27,550 bases of DNA, taken from positions 1-27,550 of the forward strand of contig CAAGJW010000100.1 in the NCBI GenBank assembly GCA_900770215.1, written 5' to 3'. A model generated the notes under the pieces. The model was not told the DNA's origin, ran no database searches, and saw only the letters and a list, made by a program, of their open reading frames with translations. The translations under genes and the position numbers were made by a program. This document shows, piece after piece, positions 1 to 8,132 of the stretch; the stretch's first letter is position 1, and each line of letters begins with the position of its first letter. The stretch comes from Bacteroidales bacterium. GTDB lineage: Bacteria > Bacteroidota > Bacteroidia > Bacteroidales > Muribaculaceae.

Positions 1-99
1 AGGCTCAATGACGGCACAATTTATACCCGGACACTGCTCAACACTGCCGAAGAACGCCTGCTCATGCCACTTCTTCCCGGCGACAACCGTTTTGGGTGA
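1..99 (+). CDS. C-terminal fragment of an unidentified protein
   Basis: The window opens inside an open frame (frame 1) that runs 32 codons to a TGA at 97-99 and ends in the residues LLPGDNRFG. It is cut by the window edge, so its start and family cannot be seen. The codons read naturally as protein, and a terminator-like hairpin lies just downstream (145-176). Both support a real plus-strand gene that converges on the minus-strand restriction operon. I do not recognise the family, and the fragment is short enough that a chance open frame is possible. Confidence 0.35.
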   Translation, partial: RLNDGTIYTRTLLNTAEERLLMPLLPGDNRFG

Positions 100-100
100 C

Positions 101-139
101 CCATTGTCAAAGTCAGGAGCCCTAGCGGGCTCACAATGG
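101..139. repeat. Composite inverted repeat (bulged stem)
   Basis: CCATTGT at 101-107 is matched by ACAATGG at 133-139. Inside that pair, GAGCCC at 117-122 is matched by GGGCTC at 127-132 across a 4-base TAGC loop. The two stems stack into one 13-bp hairpin with a single 9-base bulge (108-116) on the left side only. It starts immediately after the stop codon of the partial gene. It could be part of a termination or mRNA-stability structure. No function can be read directly from it. Confidence 0.5.
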
Positions 140-144
140 AAAAT

Positions 145-176
145 AAAGGAGTTACAGAGTTTCCTGTAGCTCTTTT
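145..176. terminator. Bidirectional intrinsic terminator between convergent genes
   Basis: GAGTTACAG (149-157) pairs with CTGTAGCTC (164-172) with one G-U pair and a 6-base loop. A-rich sequence on the left and TTTT on the right extend the stem. On the plus strand it is followed by a T-rich stretch (173-185). On the minus strand it is followed by CTTTATTTT. It is suitably placed to end both the partial plus-strand gene and the minus-strand res transcript, which runs towards it. The stretch from 177 to 364 shows no convincing gene. Confidence 0.7.
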
Positions 177-364
177 CCCTTTTTATATACAAGTCTCGGG
201 AGATAATTGCCTGTCTCATATTTTTAAACCCTGTGCAGGTTCAACGTGCAAGTGCAAAATTATTAGTTTGTTTGAAGAACTCAGCCTTTGGGGTAATTCT
301 ATGGATATTTAAGATACCTACCATTTAAAGATGAGGCGTTTAGTGGTCTTCTTGCTTATCACCA

Positions 365-3109
365 TCAGAGATTCTTCAACACATCGAGCAAATCGTTCAA
401 CGTCCATGCCCCTTCAACCTTCTTGTCTTCAAAAACCATGAAGTATCTGTAATTTCTTCCACCCAAACCTTCCCACTCCTGACCGAGAACCCTTTTTCTT
501 CGCGATTCATCATTGTCAAGAAAATCACCCTTCGTCTCAATGAGCACTGTCTTGCCCGACCGCATCTTGACGATGAAATCAGGATAATGATTGAGGAAGC
601 CATTGATATAGAACCCTTTTGCTCTTTCGGGATTGCGATGCCAGAAGAGCACGCTGTCAAGGTCGGCCACAGCCTGAATGACACGTTCCTCAAATCCGTT
701 TACCTTTTCCTCTCTGTCATACAAACCTTTGTCAATACCTATCAATTCCTGTTTAGCAAAACTGATTTTATCTAAAAAGGTGTAGCGAGGCTGCAATTCT
801 ATGTTGTCTTTGGCAATCTGATTTTTAAAAGCCTTCTCTCTGTAATTGGTAAGCAAATTTTTGATTTTATCAACGATGTTATCCTTAGCCTGATAGAAAT
901 GGTCCCAAAGGCACACTATTTGATCTTCGTCAAACGGCTTAATGACTTTCTCCACATAGTTCTTGAGTGCACCATGAGAGATACTGTCAAGCTCTCGTTT
1001 TGACTCCACCTCTTTGACTAGTCTTTGTGCCAATTGTTCTTTCTGTGTGGAAGCAGACATATCTACAAAAGTTCTCCTGATACTGCTGAGTAGTTCGCTA
1101 TTTTTCTTTCTCACAGGCACATAGTCGTCCTTGCCGCTTTTCTTAATATCAATAGATGTATCTTCCGAATTGCTAAAATTAAAATTGATAGTGGCATCCT
1201 GAAGCTCAAGTTGAAAACCTTCGTCCAGCATGCACTTGTCCAGAAGTGTCCAATTATCATTTACTTCGTTAAATTCATTAGCAAAAAGGCTACTAGTTTT
1301 TTCCACATGTTTGACGAACATAGGTAAAATCATCTTATGAGCCACGTCGGAATATTCGCTATTAATAACACTGTACATATTTTCTCCTCCTATTGATGAT
1401 AAAGGGTCATGAGACGATTCTTCTAGGCTCTTTTCAGTTTCCCTGTCGAACTCATCACTTTGCCGCAGGCTTTCTTGTTCTAAGCGTTGGATATCTTCAT
1501 CAACACCCGAACTGCCTCCATTGACTGATTGCTTGATGGCTTCAGCCTCGTTGGTTGTTATCCCAAGAAAATCGTCATTTGTATCGTTGTTATATGATTG
1601 ATTGTCGGTAGTCTCCATATTATAGGCTACTTCTGGTTGAGAGAACAAATCCAGACTCTCTTGATTATGTTCCTGATTGTCAGTTGCATCGTTACCTGTC
1701 ATGTTACTGGCGGTTATCTCTCGATAGTCTTTTCGGCTATAACCACAACGCTCCAGCGACTGGATGATACGTGTCACTGTGTCTTGAAACTCGTTACTGT
1801 TAGTAAAGACATAGCTCAAGTTGAGAAGTTTGTCCTCATGGCTTTCAGTGTAAGGCAAGCGTAGAATGCGACCGAGCACCTGCTCTACATCCACTGGGCT
1901 GGTGCGGTTGGCCAGTGAGGCTAGAATGTAGGCGAAGGGACAGTCCCAGCCTTCTTTCAACGCATTCACCGTGATGATGTAGCGCACGGGGCAGCTACGT
2001 GACATAAGGTCAACGCCATGCAGTTCGTCTTTGTTAGCCGTTTTGATTTTCACCTGTTCCTCAGGGATGTTCAGTTCAATGAGTTTTGCCTTGATTTTCT
2101 CGAACGTCACGCTATCATCGTCATTTCGGGGCTGAGATTGAAACAATACAATGGGACGGATATAGCGGTCTCCGTTTTGCTCCATCTTTATAGCATGTTT
2201 CTCAAGGTTGGAGCGAAGACGGATGGCACTAGCTATCACGTCGCCAGTGCTATGACGGTTCTCCACAATCACTGGTAGTTTCACCATATTTTCTACCTTC
2301 AGTTCCATGGCGTCGACAAACGAGATAACGTTACTATTGTCGCGTGGTGTTGCCGTAAGTTCCAAGATGAAACGCGGTGAGAGATTACGCAACATTTCCA
2401 CACGCAGATCGGCTCGGAAGTTGTGACTTTCATCGACAATCACAACAGGCCTTAAATAAGCAAGCACCTGAATCAGTGCTGTGGGTGCTACTCCTTCTAT
2501 CCTTGTATCAGTTATTTTATCGGCATATTCTATGAAGTTGCCATTCTCGCGATAGGCCAAAGGCTTACTCATCTCATCAGAGGTATTCTTTTTTACCCGA
2601 ATATTCTCGATGAATGAGGCTGCACTGAGCACAAGAATGGTCAGGTTGTCTCGCACCTCGTTGAGACGGAGTCCTTGCCCAGCCAATGCCGCTGTTTTGT
2701 CAATGACGTTCACCCTATGACCGAATAAGGCATCGATGCGCTGACGATAGGGATGACTCGTATCCTGTAGCTTTTCCAAGGTTTGTTTCAAAATAATGTC
2801 GCTTGGTACAAACCAGGCCACCACCTTATTCTCCACATCAGTCTTGAGCTTTCCCATGATTGTGCCCAAGGCGTTGCAGGCGATAAACGTCTTTCCGCCT
2901 GCCGTGGGTACTTTCATCGTGACTCGAGGCGAACCGGGAACAGTGTTCATGTATGGTTGTAGAGCTCCTGTGGTTCCGGCAGTGAGGTCCAAGCCTTTAT
3001 TCATCCAATAGCTGAAATAGGCCGACGACAGATTGCTCGAGTTGTTCAGTACGTCGATATAATCTTCCAAGTCGCGCAGAGTGCGCTGTTGATAGCTTTT
3101 CAGTTCCAT
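365..3109 (-). CDS. res: Type III restriction enzyme, Res subunit (helicase-nuclease)
   Basis: This 914-residue protein is the restriction subunit of a type III system. It would form a complex with Mod, translocate or slide on DNA using ATP, and cut when two unmethylated sites meet. Helicase motifs are visible: Walker A GGKT at 71-74, DESH at 226-229, LTATP at 251-255, and a motif VI-like QVLGRILRLP near 425. The C-terminus carries a PD-(D/E)xK nuclease with P843-D844 followed by E858-T-K860. Between roughly residues 470 and 580 there is an Asn/Gln/Glu/Asp-rich stretch of low complexity separating the motor from the C-terminal half. It starts 12 bp after the mod stop codon, so the two are co-transcribed. 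The gene is AT-richer than the genes to the right, consistent with horizontal acquisition. All key motifs are intact, so it is probably functional. Confidence 0.93.
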   Translation of the reverse strand: MELKSYQQRTLRDLEDYIDVLNNSSNLSSAYFSYWMNKGLDLTAGTTGALQPYMNTVPGSPRVTMKVPTAGGKTFIACNALGTIMGKLKTDVENKVVAWFVPSDIILKQTLEKLQDTSHPYRQRIDALFGHRVNVIDKTAALAGQGLRLNEVRDNLTILVLSAASFIENIRVKKNTSDEMSKPLAYRENGNFIEYADKITDTRIEGVAPTALIQVLAYLRPVVIVDESHNFRADLRVEMLRNLSPRFILELTATPRDNSNVISFVDAMELKVENMVKLPVIVENRHSTGDVIASAIRLRSNLEKHAIKMEQNGDRYIRPIVLFQSQPRNDDDSVTFEKIKAKLIELNIPEEQVKIKTANKDELHGVDLMSRSCPVRYIITVNALKEGWDCPFAYILASLANRTSPVDVEQVLGRILRLPYTESHEDKLLNLSYVFTNSNEFQDTVTRIIQSLERCGYSRKDYREITASNMTGNDATDNQEHNQESLDLFSQPEVAYNMETTDNQSYNNDTNDDFLGITTNEAEAIKQSVNGGSSGVDEDIQRLEQESLRQSDEFDRETEKSLEESSHDPLSSIGGENMYSVINSEYSDVAHKMILPMFVKHVEKTSSLFANEFNEVNDNWTLLDKCMLDEGFQLELQDATINFNFSNSEDTSIDIKKSGKDDYVPVRKKNSELLSSIRRTFVDMSASTQKEQLAQRLVKEVESKRELDSISHGALKNYVEKVIKPFDEDQIVCLWDHFYQAKDNIVDKIKNLLTNYREKAFKNQIAKDNIELQPRYTFLDKISFAKQELIGIDKGLYDREEKVNGFEERVIQAVADLDSVLFWHRNPERAKGFYINGFLNHYPDFIVKMRSGKTVLIETKGDFLDNDESRRKRVLGQEWEGLGGRNYRYFMVFEDKKVEGAWTLNDLLDVLKNL

Positions 3110-3121
3110 AGACAGATGTGG

Positions 3122-5056
3122 TTAGAATTGGTTGATGTCTCTTGGTATCTTTTTGAACACGATGTTCAGTCGCTGCAACATCTCGGGAGACAGAGAGCAA
3201 GTATCGGCATAGATTACATAGCGGTCGGCTTTCTTCACAACAGTGTCAAGGGTCTCCAGCGACAGACAGGTCTGCTGGCCTTTCTCATAATAGAAGAAGT
3301 AACCCGTTCCATCCTTGAAGTCGAGCAAATAGGGATATTCTGCGTCGCGCTGGCGAGTGAGTGGCTCATGCGTCTCGGTGTAATAAATGTATTGCCGGAT
3401 TTTCTCTTCGTCCACCTCCTCGTTAAGGTAACCGTCGTCGAGAAAGAGGCGAGGACCAAGTTCATAAAAATCGAACTGTCCTCCCAGGCCGTCGCGGTGC
3501 CCGTTGAGCGTTTTACTGCCAACCACCGAAAGCGTGTTGTCGGCAAGTTGCAGTTTTACTTCGTCATAATTGGGTCGCTGCATCTCCATCACGTCGTTGG
3601 CTTCTCCGAGCCAGCGGTCCATCTTTTTCAAGGCAGTCACTGTAAGTTTTTTTGCATAGAGCGTTTCCTTCTTCTTTCCCTGAAAATCATAACCTGCCAT
3701 CACCTTGCGCACGCGCTCAGCAGTGATGCTCTTGGCATAGTCCATTAGTTCAATAAGAATGGTCTTGCGCATACCGTGGTCGCGCTTGTTCAGCCTGAGG
3801 GCTGCATGCATGGTGGTACCACTGCCGGCAAAGGCGTCGAGGATGATACTGTCCTCCTTGGTGGCTATCTGTAAGATGCGTTCTATCAGACGCGTTGGCT
3901 TTGGTGTATCGAAAGGCGACTTACCGCCAAAATACTCCTTCAGCTCTTTTTTGGCCTCGTCGGTGTGGCCAACTTCGGCGTATGACCAAAGATTGGTCAC
4001 CAATTTACCCCCCACGTTATCAAGGTATGTCTTTCTTGCGATTCCGCCCTGTCCTCCTTTAGTGAAATAGAAGCGTGGCCACTGCCCACGGTCATAAACG
4101 GCCTGCGCCTTAGCGCGCGACTCCTCCAACGATTGCTTCAGCACGATGGCCTTCACTTCAGGCCGCACTTGGCTGGCAGGCACGCCGCATACCTCTGCCC
4201 TCCGCTCATCATCGTGCAAGTCTTGAAGTTCATATTCGCACCAACCATTCATGTAATCGAGCATGGTTTGCTGGTCATAACGCCAACAAGCACCTTGATA
4301 GGGATAGAGTAAAGCCCCTGTAAAAGGATGTTGGATGGCGTACACCATGCCTTGATGGGTAGCGGCATTGGGGGCTGAAGCGTCAGAGCTTTTCCAAGCT
4401 ATCGCATCATTGTCTGGATTGGAATATTTGCTATCCATTTCCTCCGTTCGCTCCAACTTGTTGGGTTGCCACCCTATATGCCTGCCATAGACCAACAGAT
4501 GCTCAGCCTCGGTAGGGATGCCCTTAGCGTCATTACGGGGAGAATAAGTCTTTTGCCAAATCACGTCGCCCACAAAGCACTGTCGTCCAAAAATCTCATC
4601 CATGATGAGGCGCAGGTGGGCGCTCTCGTCGTCACCGATGCTAACGAAGATGGCACCATCGTTGGAGAGCAACTGCCGCAACAGCACCAGCCGTGGATAC
4701 ATCATGCAGAGCCATTTGTCATGGCGCGAGAGGTCCTCGCCCTCAGCGCCCACCACCTGGTTGAGCCAACGGCGTATCTGCGGGTCATTGACATTGTCGT
4801 TATAGACCCACTTCTCATTGCCGGTGTTGTAAGGAGGATCGATATAGACGCAATCCACTCGTTCCTCATATTCAGGCAGCAACGCCTTCAGTGCCTCAAG
4901 GTTATCGCCATGGATAATCTTGTTGCCACTGAAGGTCTCCGATGTGTCGTCGGGATCATCAACTCTGAAGCCGTATTGATGCTCCAATGTACGGAAAGTC
5001 ACATCGTGGTGATGGCTCACCACCTTCTCCTTTCCTATCCATTGCAATGTAGGCAT
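3122..5056 (-). CDS. mod: Type III DNA adenine-N6 methyltransferase, Mod subunit
   Basis: This 644-residue methyltransferase provides both modification and sequence recognition for the type III system. The catalytic motif DPPY is at 73-76, followed by NTGN. The SAM-binding motif DAFAGSGTT lies much later, near residue 407. Motif IV before motif I is the beta-class order typical of type III Mod proteins. The region between them (about 150-370) would hold the target-recognition domain, so the recognised site cannot be predicted from sequence alone. It is the first gene of the minus-strand operon, with a TAnnTTTG promoter at 5090-5097 about 35 bp before the start. I saw no long homopolymer or short tandem repeat in the frame, so there is no sign of the phase variation seen in some pathogen mod genes. 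Confidence 0.94.
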   Translation of the reverse strand: MPTLQWIGKEKVVSHHHDVTFRTLEHQYGFRVDDPDDTSETFSGNKIIHGDNLEALKALLPEYEERVDCVYIDPPYNTGNEKWVYNDNVNDPQIRRWLNQVVGAEGEDLSRHDKWLCMMYPRLVLLRQLLSNDGAIFVSIGDDESAHLRLIMDEIFGRQCFVGDVIWQKTYSPRNDAKGIPTEAEHLLVYGRHIGWQPNKLERTEEMDSKYSNPDNDAIAWKSSDASAPNAATHQGMVYAIQHPFTGALLYPYQGACWRYDQQTMLDYMNGWCEYELQDLHDDERRAEVCGVPASQVRPEVKAIVLKQSLEESRAKAQAVYDRGQWPRFYFTKGGQGGIARKTYLDNVGGKLVTNLWSYAEVGHTDEAKKELKEYFGGKSPFDTPKPTRLIERILQIATKEDSIILDAFAGSGTTMHAALRLNKRDHGMRKTILIELMDYAKSITAERVRKVMAGYDFQGKKKETLYAKKLTVTALKKMDRWLGEANDVMEMQRPNYDEVKLQLADNTLSVVGSKTLNGHRDGLGGQFDFYELGPRLFLDDGYLNEEVDEEKIRQYIYYTETHEPLTRQRDAEYPYLLDFKDGTGYFFYYEKGQQTCLSLETLDTVVKKADRYVIYADTCSLSPEMLQRLNIVFKKIPRDINQF

Positions 5057-5089
5057 GTCTGTAATTCTGTTACTAGATTGTTATAATCA

Positions 5090-5120
5090 CAAAATTACGA
5101 AAAATCTTTCTACACGCCAA
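5090..5120 (-). promoter_or_regulatory. Bacteroidota-type promoter for mod-res
   Basis: On the minus strand TAATTTTG (5097 to 5090) matches the -7 consensus TAnnTTTG. TTGG (5120 to 5117) lies 19 bp upstream in the -33 position, a partial match to TTTG. Transcription would begin about 25-30 bases before the mod start codon at 5056. Confidence 0.6.
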
Positions 5121-5288
5121 CTCAATATATTAAAAGGTGATAATATCGAACAACATCAAACGGCAAAATATGATATTCAGGTTGAAAAGTTGAAGACATT
5201 AGGCCTATCATCTCAATAACCTCGGCAGCAACTCTGTTTTTTCATACTTATACTTAATGTGCTAAGCTGTAATTTTGAAATTTTCAAT

Positions 5289-5296
5289 TAACTTTG
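5289..5296 (+). promoter_or_regulatory. Probable -7 element upstream of the NUDIX gene
   Basis: TAACTTTG matches the Bacteroidota -7 consensus and lies about 50 bp before the start codon at 5348. No good TTTG was found 19-21 bp upstream, so this is a half-match. The rest of the divergent gap (5098-5288) is AT-rich and holds no evident gene. Confidence 0.45.
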
Positions 5297-5347
5297 TCGC
5301 GTGTTGCAGTTGCCGCAAGGCTCAGCAAATAATTTACAATACTGATT

Positions 5348-5911
5348 ATGAAGAAACTTAATGAAACTTTGGCTCAGGACTTGAGCGACAAGGAACTGTT
5401 TCCCATCGTCGACCCCGAGGGCAACGTCGTGGGCAAGGCCACGCGGCGCGAGTGCCACTCGGGCAGCCGCCTGCTGCACCCGGTGGTGCACCTGCATGTC
5501 TTCGACCCCGTGGGTCGCATCTACCTGCAACAGCGCTCACGCCACAAGTACATTCAGCCCGGCAAGTGGGACACGGCCGTGGGCGGCCACGTCGACTATG
5601 GCGAGACCGTGGAGCAGGCCTTGCGTCGCGAGGCCGGCGAGGAGCTGGGCCTCACGCAGTTCGACCCTCGGCCGCTATTCACCTACGTCTACGACAGCCA
5701 GGTCGAGCGGGAGCTCGTAAACGCCTTCTACTGCACGACCCGTGTCGCCAGCTTCAACTATGATCCTGTCGAGGTCGACGACGGCCGCTTTTGGACCGTC
5801 GACGAGGTGCGGCAAGCCATGGGACAAGGCGTGCTCGCGCCCAACTTTGAGCAAGAAATCGTGCGCGTGCTCCAGGTGCTGCACCGCCAGTTGAGAGATG
5901 AAAATCATTAA
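5348..5911 (+). CDS. NUDIX hydrolase (IPP isomerase-like subgroup)
   Basis: This is a 187-residue cytoplasmic NUDIX protein. The full Nudix box is present: G80, five residues, E86, seven residues, then R94-E95 and E98-E99-x-G101, which bind the metal and activate water to hydrolyse a nucleoside-diphosphate-linked substrate. The N-terminal part (LFPIVDPEGNVVGKATR, then a conserved HPVVHLHVF segment) resembles the subgroup related to isopentenyl-diphosphate isomerase and E. coli YfcD. Members of that subgroup are mostly of unknown substrate. Its codon use is strongly GC-rich, in sharp contrast to the mod gene on the other side of the 291-bp divergent gap. The first ATG is chosen because it follows the promoter and the box spacing gives a normal length. 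Substrate cannot be inferred. Confidence 0.9.
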   Translation: MKKLNETLAQDLSDKELFPIVDPEGNVVGKATRRECHSGSRLLHPVVHLHVFDPVGRIYLQQRSRHKYIQPGKWDTAVGGHVDYGETVEQALRREAGEELGLTQFDPRPLFTYVYDSQVERELVNAFYCTTRVASFNYDPVEVDDGRFWTVDEVRQAMGQGVLAPNFEQEIVRVLQVLHRQLRDENH

Positions 5912-5947
5912 AAATGCCGACTTGCCCTAAATTTGACAACCTAAAAG

Positions 5948-5979
5948 TTTGCAAGTGTCGAAAGAATGTTGTACCTTTG
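5948..5979 (+). promoter_or_regulatory. Promoter of the tRNA-Cys gene
   Basis: TTTG at 5948-5951 and TACCTTTG at 5972-5979 are separated by 20 bp, an excellent fit to the Bacteroidota housekeeping promoter (TTTG, 19-21 bp, TAnnTTTG). Transcription would start around 5986, about a dozen bases before the mature tRNA. Confidence 0.8.
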
Positions 5980-5997
5980 TACTCGCTAATCGCAATT

Positions 5998-6069
5998 GGT
6001 CACTTGGATGAGCGGTTTAGTCACTGGTCTGCAAAACCAGTTAGAGCGGTTCGACTCCGCTAGTGACCT
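5998..6069 (+). tRNA. tRNA-Cys (GCA anticodon)
   Basis: A full cloverleaf can be drawn. The acceptor stem GGTCACT (5998-6004) pairs with AGTGACC (6062-6068). A short D arm follows. The anticodon stem CTGGT/ACCAG (6024-6028, 6036-6040) carries loop CTGCAAA with anticodon GCA at 6031-6033. The variable loop has 4 bases. The T arm AGCGG/CCGCT (6045-6049, 6057-6061) has loop TTCGACT. The discriminator base is T at 6069, as expected for cysteine tRNA. The 3' CCA is not encoded. It is transcribed alone, with its own promoter and terminator. Confidence 0.97.
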
Positions 6070-6082
6070 CAACAACAATATT

Positions 6083-6119
6083 CCAATCGATTGTCTTTTT
6101 CAGTCGGTTGGTTTTTTAT
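6083..6119 (+). terminator. Intrinsic terminator of tRNA-Cys
   Basis: CCAATCGA (6083-6090) pairs with TCGGTTGG (6104-6111), 8 bp with one wobble pair and a 13-base loop, followed by TTTTTT at 6112-6117. The following gap to 6348 holds only short weak dyads and no gene that I can support. Confidence 0.75.
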
Positions 6120-6348
6120 TACAGTAGCATTATGCCACAAGCGGGTGCAAAGTGGGATTACGCAACACTATCATTCCTAAACCTTTACTATTTCACATTT
6201 AATAGTTGTTTTTTCCCAGCAGGTTTTTAAACCTTGGGCGGCCTAGAGATGTCATATTTAAAATAATGTCTTGGTAGAGGCAAAGGCTTGTGCCTGATAA
6301 TACTCCAAAAGAAAGTAACACGTGCAACTTTGAAAATCGTGTAGTATT

Positions 6349-7860
6349 ATGATTAAAGTAATTGTTCCAACGCTGGCTGCGATGCTCACCACTGTGAGCG
6401 CATTGGCAGCCACGAAGCCTGCTGCACAGTTGCAGTTTGACGCTTCACAAGGCGTGGCGGGGTCTGTAGAAATGCCTAATGGCAAAGTAAACTATACTGC
6501 TTTTACCAATCTGTATTATGTCACCAATGTCGAGGACAGCACCTATCAGCGTGTCAACGTGTTTGTGCCCGAGGGCGCCACACAGCACTCGCCCATCTTC
6601 CTGAAGACCAACGTGGGCGGGTTCATGCCATCGGCTCCCGGCTTTCCCTCGGCCGGCGATGCCACGGGCATGGCGCTGCAACGGGGCTATGTGGTGGCCA
6701 TACCGGGGTCGAGAGGCCGCACGTCATTTGTCACCAAGAAGGGGAAAAAAATCTACAACGGCAAGGCACCGGCAGCCATTCTCGACTTGAAAGCCGCCAT
6801 TCGCTACCTGCGTCACTTCGACAGGGAGATGCCTGGCGATGCCGAGAAGATCATCACCGATGGCACATCGGCCGGCGGCGCCATGTCGGCCTTGATGGGT
6901 GCAACGGGCAACAATCCTGCCTATGAGAAATATCTCAAGGCAATGGGAGCTGCCAGCGAGCACGACGACGTGCTGGCCAGCGTGTGCTACTGCCCTATCA
7001 CCGACTTGAGCCATGCCGACATGGCCTATGAGTGGCTCTATGGCAACACCGACTCGCGCAAGGCCAATGACGATGCTCACCGGCAGGTGAGCCAGGAGCT
7101 GGCCGCCCAGTTCCCAGCCTATGTCAACGCCCTTGGATTAAAGAAGAGCGACGGCACGCTGCTCACGGCCGACAACTACCTCGACTACATCAAGGAGCAA
7201 CTCATGCGCTCGGCTCAGATTGCAAAAGATGCCGGAGCCGACATCCCCGACAGCATAGGCTTCACCCTGAGCAGCGGCGGCGGCACCTTTGCACCCATCA
7301 ACGGCGGTGTGGGCATGCCTGCCGCGGGAACAGGGCCCAATGGGCTGCCTGGCGACATGGCCAAGGGCAGAAGAGGCGCCCCAGGCGGCAATCGCGTGGG
7401 GGAATACGTCACAGGCCTCGACATGGAGAAATTTCTCAACTATGTGGCAAGCAAGACACCGCTCAAGAGCGCTCCGGCCTTCGACGCGCTTGGCGTGGCC
7501 GGCAACGCAGCCAGCGGCGAGAACGACGAGTTTGGCGACAGCAGCAACAATCCTGCCAATTTCACCAGCTACTCGGCGGCCAAGAACAACACCACAGTGA
7601 CGGTCAAGGTGAAAGAGGAAGAATACCTGCTCAACCCCATGCCGCAAATCGGGCAGAGCGGTGTGACAGTGGCCCCGCACTGGTACATACGCCACGGCTC
7701 AATCGACCGCGACACCGCCTTCCCCGTGGCACTCAACCTTGCCACCAAGCTGGAAAACGCGGGCAAGGACGTCAACTTCTTGCTGGCATGGAACCGCCCG
7801 CACAGCGGCGACTATGCGCTCAACGAGCTTTTCGACTGGCTCGACAAGCTGGTAAAGTGA
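6349..7860 (+). CDS. Exported subtype B tannase-like esterase (alpha/beta hydrolase)
   Basis: This 503-residue protein begins with a signal peptide (hydrophobic stretch to about residue 20, then ALA-AT), so it acts in the periplasm or outside the cell. The nucleophile motif GTSAGG places Ser174 as catalytic serine. Near the C-terminus Asp453 (in GSIDRD) and His485 (in RPHSGDYAL) would complete the triad. The 32-residue Asp-to-His spacing is the same as in the Lactobacillus plantarum tannase as I recall it. Family members hydrolyse galloyl esters of plant tannins to gallic acid. Related enzymes act on other phenolic esters, so the exact substrate is inferred. The large segment between Ser174 and Asp453 contains the lid or insertion domain of this family and a Gly/Pro-rich loop around 315-350. 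It appears monocistronic, with a possible long-loop terminator after it. The promoter is unclear; only CAACTTTG at 6325-6332 resembles a -7 box. Confidence 0.82.
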   Translation: MIKVIVPTLAAMLTTVSALAATKPAAQLQFDASQGVAGSVEMPNGKVNYTAFTNLYYVTNVEDSTYQRVNVFVPEGATQHSPIFLKTNVGGFMPSAPGFPSAGDATGMALQRGYVVAIPGSRGRTSFVTKKGKKIYNGKAPAAILDLKAAIRYLRHFDREMPGDAEKIITDGTSAGGAMSALMGATGNNPAYEKYLKAMGAASEHDDVLASVCYCPITDLSHADMAYEWLYGNTDSRKANDDAHRQVSQELAAQFPAYVNALGLKKSDGTLLTADNYLDYIKEQLMRSAQIAKDAGADIPDSIGFTLSSGGGTFAPINGGVGMPAAGTGPNGLPGDMAKGRRGAPGGNRVGEYVTGLDMEKFLNYVASKTPLKSAPAFDALGVAGNAASGENDEFGDSSNNPANFTSYSAAKNNTTVTVKVKEEEYLLNPMPQIGQSGVTVAPHWYIRHGSIDRDTAFPVALNLATKLENAGKDVNFLLAWNRPHSGDYALNELFDWLDKLVK

Positions 7861-7904
7861 TCGCCTGGCAAGAACAAGTCGCAGGCTGATTGCCCATCCT
7901 ATCA

Positions 7905-7971
7905 CGTGGCACCGCAAACGTGCGACCGACCCCGTTGCCGGCCATGCAGTTTCCAGTGCCACGCTTTTTTT
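7905..7971 (+). terminator. Possible long-loop terminator after the tannase-like gene
   Basis: CGTGGCAC (7905-7912) and GTGCCACG (7956-7963) form a perfect 8-bp stem, followed by C and seven T residues (7965-7971). The 43-base loop is unusually long for an intrinsic terminator, so the call is tentative. The position, 45 bp after the stop codon, is right. Confidence 0.5.
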
Positions 7972-8074
7972 ACCCAGTTTGATGGCATCATGCTGCAGCA
8001 GTCGTGCAACCCGCTGCAGGTGCATGCTTTAGATTGTTAAGGAGGCTGAAGGTGATGTGTTTTTTTCTTAAAAT

Positions 8075-8106
8075 TTTGGTAAAGATGTGCGATTGACGTA
8101 ATTTTG
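8075..8106 (+). promoter_or_regulatory. Promoter of the nrnA-glmM gene run
   Basis: TTTG at 8075-8078 and TAATTTTG at 8099-8106 are separated by 20 bp, matching the Bacteroidota consensus. Transcription would start near 8113, about 20 bases before the start codon at 8133. Confidence 0.78.
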
Positions 8107-8132
8107 TCGATTAATCGTAAAAAAACCAGACA

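Noticed and set aside
587..775. Short plus-strand open frame opposite res
   Set aside because: It lies wholly within the Res C-terminal coding region, including the nuclease domain, with no promoter or recognisable product.
5998..6069. tRNA-Cys as an integration site for a genomic island
   Set aside because: I saw no repeat of the tRNA 3' end nearby and no integrase. The restriction operon is on the 5' side with a NUDIX gene in between.
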